From positions 81,811 through 104,704 of the forward strand of contig BEXV01000036.1 in assembly GCA_003118195.1 (NCBI GenBank): a stretch of DNA of 22,894 nucleotides, given 5' to 3'. The stretch comes from Hemicentrotus pulcherrimus. Lineage: Eukaryota; Echinodermata; Echinoidea; Camarodonta; Strongylocentrotidae. This document shows positions 13,401 to 20,485 of this stretch, in pieces. Within the stretch, counting starts at the first letter, position 1. Every line of letters starts with the position of its first letter. The notes under the pieces are model-generated. The model was not told where the DNA came from. It worked only from the letters and a program-made list of their open reading frames with translations, and made no database searches. The position numbers were made by a program, and so were the translations under genes.

Positions 13401-16400
13401 TTACGATAGCAGCATGAGCTAAATCCAAGATTTTGTTTCAAAATCTGAGGCAATGTTACTGAGTCACTTTAAGTTTTCTCCATCACCTGAAGAAGGCAAA
13501 AATCATTCTTTTCAGTCACAAAGATCGAGAGAAGGGAGAGACTTCAAGCGAGTAAGGGAGAAGCTGTAGCTACACTACAGAGATGTATTCACCAAATCGT
13601 CAAGTTACAAAGAAAAGTGTCAGACAAAGGGGAAAAAAAGAAACAGTGAAAGTTGTATTCATATGAACTGTACAGACGAGACAGACAAGATCAAATATTA
13701 TACACATCGTCAGCAGTTTTATGAACAATGAATTTGTCACATACATGACCGAAAAAATTTGCCAGTTCATAATATCAACAAGGAAATAAAAGAGAAGGAG
13801 AGAAGGACAAAGAAACAGACAAAAAACAAGAAGCACAACAGCACAAATAATACATGGCAAACAGAATGAAACATGTGAGACAAAAAGACAGCAACTAGAT
13901 GAATTTCAATACCTTTTCCAGCTGCAAAGAGACAAATGCTTCCGGTGATCGCTTGTGTTTTTCCATGCCTGATTTGAGCTTCGCAGCAAACACCACAGAC
14001 TGTGTAGAGATCCCAACTGCACTGGATTTCCTTTGACCCTGAGACCGGGAAGACTGACTCGTCTCTGGAGCATTACTTGGCCTGTTTGAAAAAAAAAAAT
14101 CAAAAAATTTGATATGATTTTGACATTATTGCAGATATATAAACTCTTTTTGCAGCTTTCTTTGGCTTTTTGGAAAATACAATGGATTGGCTGTAGTTGA
14201 CTTTCATGACATTGTTGCATCAATTCAACCATATCTTAAGTTACCATTAACGTTCTAAATTGGGGCAAAACGCATTTGAAAGCAAAGAATATCTGCTATT
14301 TTGTGGAGTAGAAATCATTTCTGGGGAACTTGTAACCCCACTGCCTTTTGTTCTTGAATGTTGTTACGCATTCACTTTCTGAGACAAAAGTCTATGGCAG
14401 ATACCACAATTTTGTGTTGATACATGTGCAGATAAACTAGAGAAAAGCCAAGGTGGTGTCATAAGTTGACTCTTTTTTGGGGTATATACAAGTAATAATG
14501 ACTCAGGCAAAAGCACAATTGTAACCTCTCCTTGACCGTATAAAAACAACTATGTCTCTCAAAGCAGTCATTATTACTATACTAGAAGGTTCTATGAAGA
14601 AACATACATGAAGTAAACAGATCCTCTTTTTTAAGAGCTGCAACATTTCTGATTTAATTTAGAGTCTTACAATCGATCACAAACATACAAGAGCCTATCT
14701 CTTATGTACAGACTTCTGACCGGTATCAATCTCAAGTTATGTTGTAGTCGAGTACAATCACAACTTTTTTTTTAGAAGACAGAACCCTGGTCTATTCTGA
14801 TAAATAGTAGAAGTTGAGTAAGAAGAGAGGATATACCCCATGGTCGGAGTGATTCCGTAAAAGGAATGAAACTTACTTCTGTCTTGCAGGCGTAATGTCT
14901 GTGGCTTCTTTGAAGTAGGAACACATGCTACCCTGCTGAATAGCAGCGAGTAACGCATTCTTATGAACGACCTGGGTCATGAGAATAGCACGCATGTTCT
15001 GCTGTCCGTTCCTCTTCATGATCTGAAAGAGATAGATTGATTTATTTTATCACATGGTTCAGAAACTTGAATACCATTTGAAATATGACTGCTTACTTTC
15101 TACTATATACAGAATAGTTAGTAAAAGACGAGCTAGTTTTTGATCCTCCTCCTCCAATATAACCCCCCCTCCCCAACCCACCCTCCTTCTTTCTCTCTCT
15201 CTCTCTCTCTCAGGTAATCAAATACTATTTCAAATATGACTGCTCACTCTCCTTCTCCCTTCCCCTTCTCTATGTCTGTATCTGCGTATCTTTCATTTGC
15301 CAGTTCTCTCTTTTTTAAGTGATACATTCAGTTATTTTCTCCTTTCAATGGACTTGTTAAAGGTAATACAAAGTTTGGTATGGGGTCATGAATTTGGTTC
15401 AAATGAACATATTAGAAGCATATGCGATCCTACAATATGCAGTGATCGTTGTCCCGGTTGAAATCGAGTCTAAAGTTATGAAATTATTAATAACAAACTC
15501 TTTATGTTGTGTAGCGCCCTCTCAAGGTCAAGATATTAATTAAGCTATAAAACAATGTGTTTTGACTAATTTTGACCGATAAGCTATTCCCGTTAGGTAG
15601 GTATATATCACAACTACATATTCTGAAATTTTCAGGGTCGCAGCTATACCATTGTACGGCCGTATGCGCTATTTGAAATTTATCAAAATTTATCGTGAGT
15701 ACCGATAAATTTTTATTTTCATTTTTTCTCGAAAGCAGAATTTTTTCAGTGCTTACTATACATCCACAGGGGCATCCAAATATACTAAAATTGTAAGAAT
15801 CATTATCCACCAAATTTTCAAAATTTCCCAAAACTATGTATTACCTTTAAGTGTTTATTCTGAATGTTATTCATCTATTTCTATTTCCTCGATTGCTATC
15901 TCCACCCCCCCCACCTCTTCTCATTCCCTAATTTAACATTCTTCTAAATTTCATCAACTCTACCTTTTTTGACTTGCGTTGTAGAATCTCTCATGGAATT
16001 ACCATTGACATCATTGACATATCAAAGAAGAATATGATATTAACCAGTTGACAACAGAATTCTCTATTTCTAATAGGCATAATACAGAGATCATAGGGTT
16101 CCAGCAGACAATGGGTTAATAAAGCTATAATGTACAGTGGAGTGCTGACTGTGTTGCCATCCAAGACTACACTAGACTTACCTTCAGACAGCCCTCCTTG
16201 GTACGGAAACTAAACATGCCAACGTGCTTCTCGTCCAGTTCTTGGATAGCCAAGAAGAGATTGGCTGGAGTGTAGCGGTCAAGATTGGAATCATCCTCCT
16301 GCAGAGCTGTCATGAAGAGAGGCGGAGGCTGATCAGCATCGTCTTTGTGAGTAGCAAACTCAAATTGGACACATCGCATGAACATGTGGAATTCATCAAA

Positions 16401-18072
16401 ACCCATCTCTACTGCTTGCTTCCTGTACATCTGCAGAAAGAATAGCATCAAGAAAATAGGTAATAAAATTGTTAGTTAACAAGCAGTGATAGTGCTAATA
16501 CATTGTATGCCCTGTAGGCAAAATGATAGGATATCTACAACAATCCATCTCTCAATCACAACTCTCTCTCTAATTTTTTTATTAAAAAAACAAATGCTAT
16601 AAATAATTATCTCTGATGCCTGAGCTTAAAGGCTATATTCAATATTAAATTTGTATACCCATGCAAAATCAATGTGGTAATTATATACCTAATCTGGTAT
16701 CAATTATCAAACTATGATTAACTTTACATTAGGTACCTTAATTTATGATTTAAAAGTATATTGACAGCAAGTTCTATAGATAAAAGGACAAGAAAAGTTA
16801 GATGAGAGTGGATATTGCGTTCATTTACTCATTTTTAAAATTTCAGAATTTCAGTTCTTTTACACAAAACATCCATTTCAATAATATGCTCTCTGATAAA
16901 GAAAGATACTGTTCAACGAATGAAATGAGGACAATAAGAGAGTGGCATACCTGAGCAAGAACTTCAGTCTCCCAAGAAGTCTCAATGAGTCTGTGTCTCA
17001 AGTTTAGCATCTATATTCAGAAGGAATAAAATGATGAAGATATTATATTTTTTTCTTTCTGCAAAAACAAACACATAAAAGCTATAACTACCAATTTTAG
17101 AGTCATCAACACAAATAATGAGCTCTGGATTCCTGTGGCATACTAAATATCAATGTATGTGTGGTACAATCATGAACTTCACAAAAAAACCCGCTTTGCA
17201 TCACTCTTTGAATGTTCATTACAACTAGCAATCTGGTCAAGGTTGAGTATTCTACATGGTGTTCAATGTTTCTGTGATTCCATTATACTTTCTAATTTGA
17301 AAACATACATTTCCACCACCACCACCATCACCATCATCAACTTTTACTACCACCACCAATACCACCACCACCATAATCACCACTACCATTACCACCAGCA
17401 CTACTGCCACAAATACCACTACCACCACCACAATCACCTCTACCACCACAATCGCCACCATTACCACCTCAACCACTACCACTACCACAATCGCCACCAG
17501 CACCACCACCACCACAACCACCAACTTCACTACCACCTTCTCCAGTGCCATAGGTGCTGTATAATGAAGCCTTCTTACCTCCATGACATCAAGCCATATG
17601 TTGAGGTTGTCGGCCTGCTTCTCTTTGGCAGTTCTCCTTCCTGCTGCAGCCTCCTGAGCCTCCATACGAGTCGCTGCAAGCTCACAGACCAGGAGAGGAT
17701 CCTCAATGAACAGGTCAGAGAACAGCTGTATCAGAACAAATAAAAGGGAGAAATAAGTGACTATAATTAGGAATGAAGAAATGCAAATAAAAGCTTTCAC
17801 TTTGATACTCTTTAGATGAGCAAACCATTTATCACTCATTTTATTGGAAAAAATCATGTTGTATGCATGAGATGTTTTAAATTATTTGTATCTCTGTATG
17901 CAAACTTAAGTATCATAAATCATTACATACATGTACAGGTTAAAATGTTACTATTCTTTGTGGAATAGTGACAATATAGTCGATACATCTTCACAAACAC
18001 ACTTATCAATCCCTTCTTGCCATTGCCATCATAATCATCATCATCATCATTATCATCACCACCATCATCATT

Positions 18073-18106
<34 letters not shown>

Positions 18107-18193
18107 CCATCACCATCATCTTCATCATCATCACCATTTTCATCATCATCGTCATACTCATTATCATCATCATCATCATCATCATCGTCATAC

Positions 18194-18243
<50 letters not shown>

Positions 18244-18252
18244 GTCATCATT

Positions 18253-18284
<32 letters not shown>

Positions 18285-20437
18285 TATTATCATCCTGAAA
18301 CACATTCAAATTTTATGAATGATACTGCCCAATACTTACATCTTTCTGTATTTGAGCATTGAAGCTATGTCCCATAGGTTTCTGTTCATTCCATTCTTTC
18401 TGTACCGTCTCCCATAGTTTCTTCTCCATGGCAATAGCCTCAGACTCAGTTGAAGGTTCATGACAGTGGTAGAGCTCCTGTTGGTTTTATAGTCACTCAA
18501 AATTTACTTCCTTTCATTTTTCAGGACAGAACCTCATGTCTAGGGTCTAAGTAACAAGATTATTTCTGTCTTCTAATAAATTGTAAATATATCAATGTGC
18601 ACATGTAACAGGTTCCATTTATTACACTACTGTAGACTGTGATGTGCTCTGCCACACAGCATGCTTTTTCCTTGTTTTTGTCAATTACATTCACTAAAAT
18701 CAGATCTTTTTCTAATGTGACAGGATCTTCTGTATTATTTTGTGTAATTAGAGCTTCAATTCCTTTAAACACTGTCACACCATGCCCATTTATATATCTT
18801 TCTCATCAACTAGATTCTCATGAAAACAACTTTTGAGCATGAATCTCAACAAAGATCAAGCAGTCCCATACATCTATGTTGAGGTATGAGGTTTCTAGCA
18901 TAGTTCTACTCACATTGCAAGCATATCTCACGGCCTGTGGGATACGACTGACGAGAGCGAGGGAGGGGTGGAACTCCAGCAGGAAGACATGTTTTAGGGC
19001 GGGGCGGCTGAGGTTGATCGAGATTGGTTGTTTCTGCACGATGGCATGAGGAAGACCAAACTTGTTCCCTTCCCTTGTGATCCGCTTGATGTACTCACGC
19101 TGACTCTCAATCTACAAAGAAGGAGAAAAAAGGAAACTCAACTTCATCAATCTTATTAAAGCATTACTAGGGTAGCTCTTAGCATTGATAAGAGAGCATT
19201 TAAAGAAGCCCCTCCTCTTTCTATCATTTTTCAATTTGTGCAAAACTTTAAAAGTTTCATTTTTTTTTTAAAACAGAAATATTCAATTAATTTATTTCAC
19301 ATGGAATTATAAAATAGAAATTACATGCTAAGAGGTAAGCAAAAAAGGACAGAATGCTCAAATTCCTGTTGAAGGCAAAATATACCATATTTTAATGATA
19401 TGTGCCTAATCCTAGGTTACTTACTGTCTATTTTAGTTTCATGAGTAGGATTTAGCAGTTACAATTAGACCAAATGAATGTATTGATGATGCCTGTTGGG
19501 CTGCACCTATTCTTCAAACAAATACATATATTAGTCTTCACTGCCAGTCATCTGATGAAAGCCTGCTGTCGTTTGTAAGTTCAAGTCTTAAAAAGTAAAT
19601 AATTTTGATTGTGTAATCAGGACATTTATTCTTATCAACTCTACCAGTCAGATAAGCCTCTAAATGGATGCCAGCTAAGTACCTGTTTGTCAGAGACTGA
19701 CTTGACCACTCCACAGTGAAGCTTCAGACATCGTGACTCCATCTTGTACGTCTTCACAAAGTAATCCGTCTTGAAATCAAAGCGAGGGCGCTTGTGCAAG
19801 ATGTTGGTCATCTCCTGGGCGAGGGCTCTCTTCTCATGCATGTCAAATACATTGTGGTAGGCTTCAAGATAGACGTCAAGAAGCTGTTAACATGGAAAAG
19901 AGAAATAGAATATAAATAAAGAATATGTCAAAAATGAATGAAGAGAAAATGCTTTCGATTGTAGAACAACTGAACATAAGTTCTTATAGCAACCAAAATA
20001 GAATGTGAGAAATGCAACAAATGAATGGTCTATGCTGGATATAAATGATATCTGCCTATACAACATAGTACAGAAACTATAATAGTTGAGTACATAAGTG
20101 AGAGAAGATTTCGGTGAATTTCAATCAAGGTTTCCTTAGACTGTGTACATTTTACACACTAAATTGTTGATCAGAGAACTTCAAGCTTGACTACTCAGCT
20201 ATTGCATCCTGATGAGGGCTTATTAAGATTTTTTTTAAAAGTAGAAACAAATTATGTTTAAGCCCTCTCACACTCCTACTGTATTCATGGTATAAACGGG
20301 TCAGCAATGGCTATCCATACCTGTCTCTTGTTTTCTAGGAACTCTGCTTCATTGGTCCATAGGTCAAGAAGGATGGCATGTCGGTCAACTAGAGAATGAC
20401 CATAGCCTGGGATATCCACATTATCATCATGATGGCT

Positions 20438-20485
<48 letters not shown>

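Noticed and set aside
15502..15831. 109-residue minus-strand open frame
   Set aside because: It lies wholly within the TTAA-flanked inverted-repeat element and has no transposase or other family signal.
17153..17743. 196-residue plus-strand His/Tyr-rich open frame
   Set aside because: Antisense reading of the trinucleotide array and of exon 8. No independent gene signal.
17252..17857. 201-residue minus-strand open frame with a Val-rich stretch
   Set aside because: It includes true exon 8, but the Val run is translation of the ACC/GTG array after a good donor at 17578.
17313..18295. CRISPR-like array
   Set aside because: The repeats are simple trinucleotides without spacers, and the genome is eukaryotic.
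17931..18362. 143-residue plus-strand poly-His frame (metal-binding-like)
   Set aside because: Pure microsatellite translation; overlaps exon 7 antisense.
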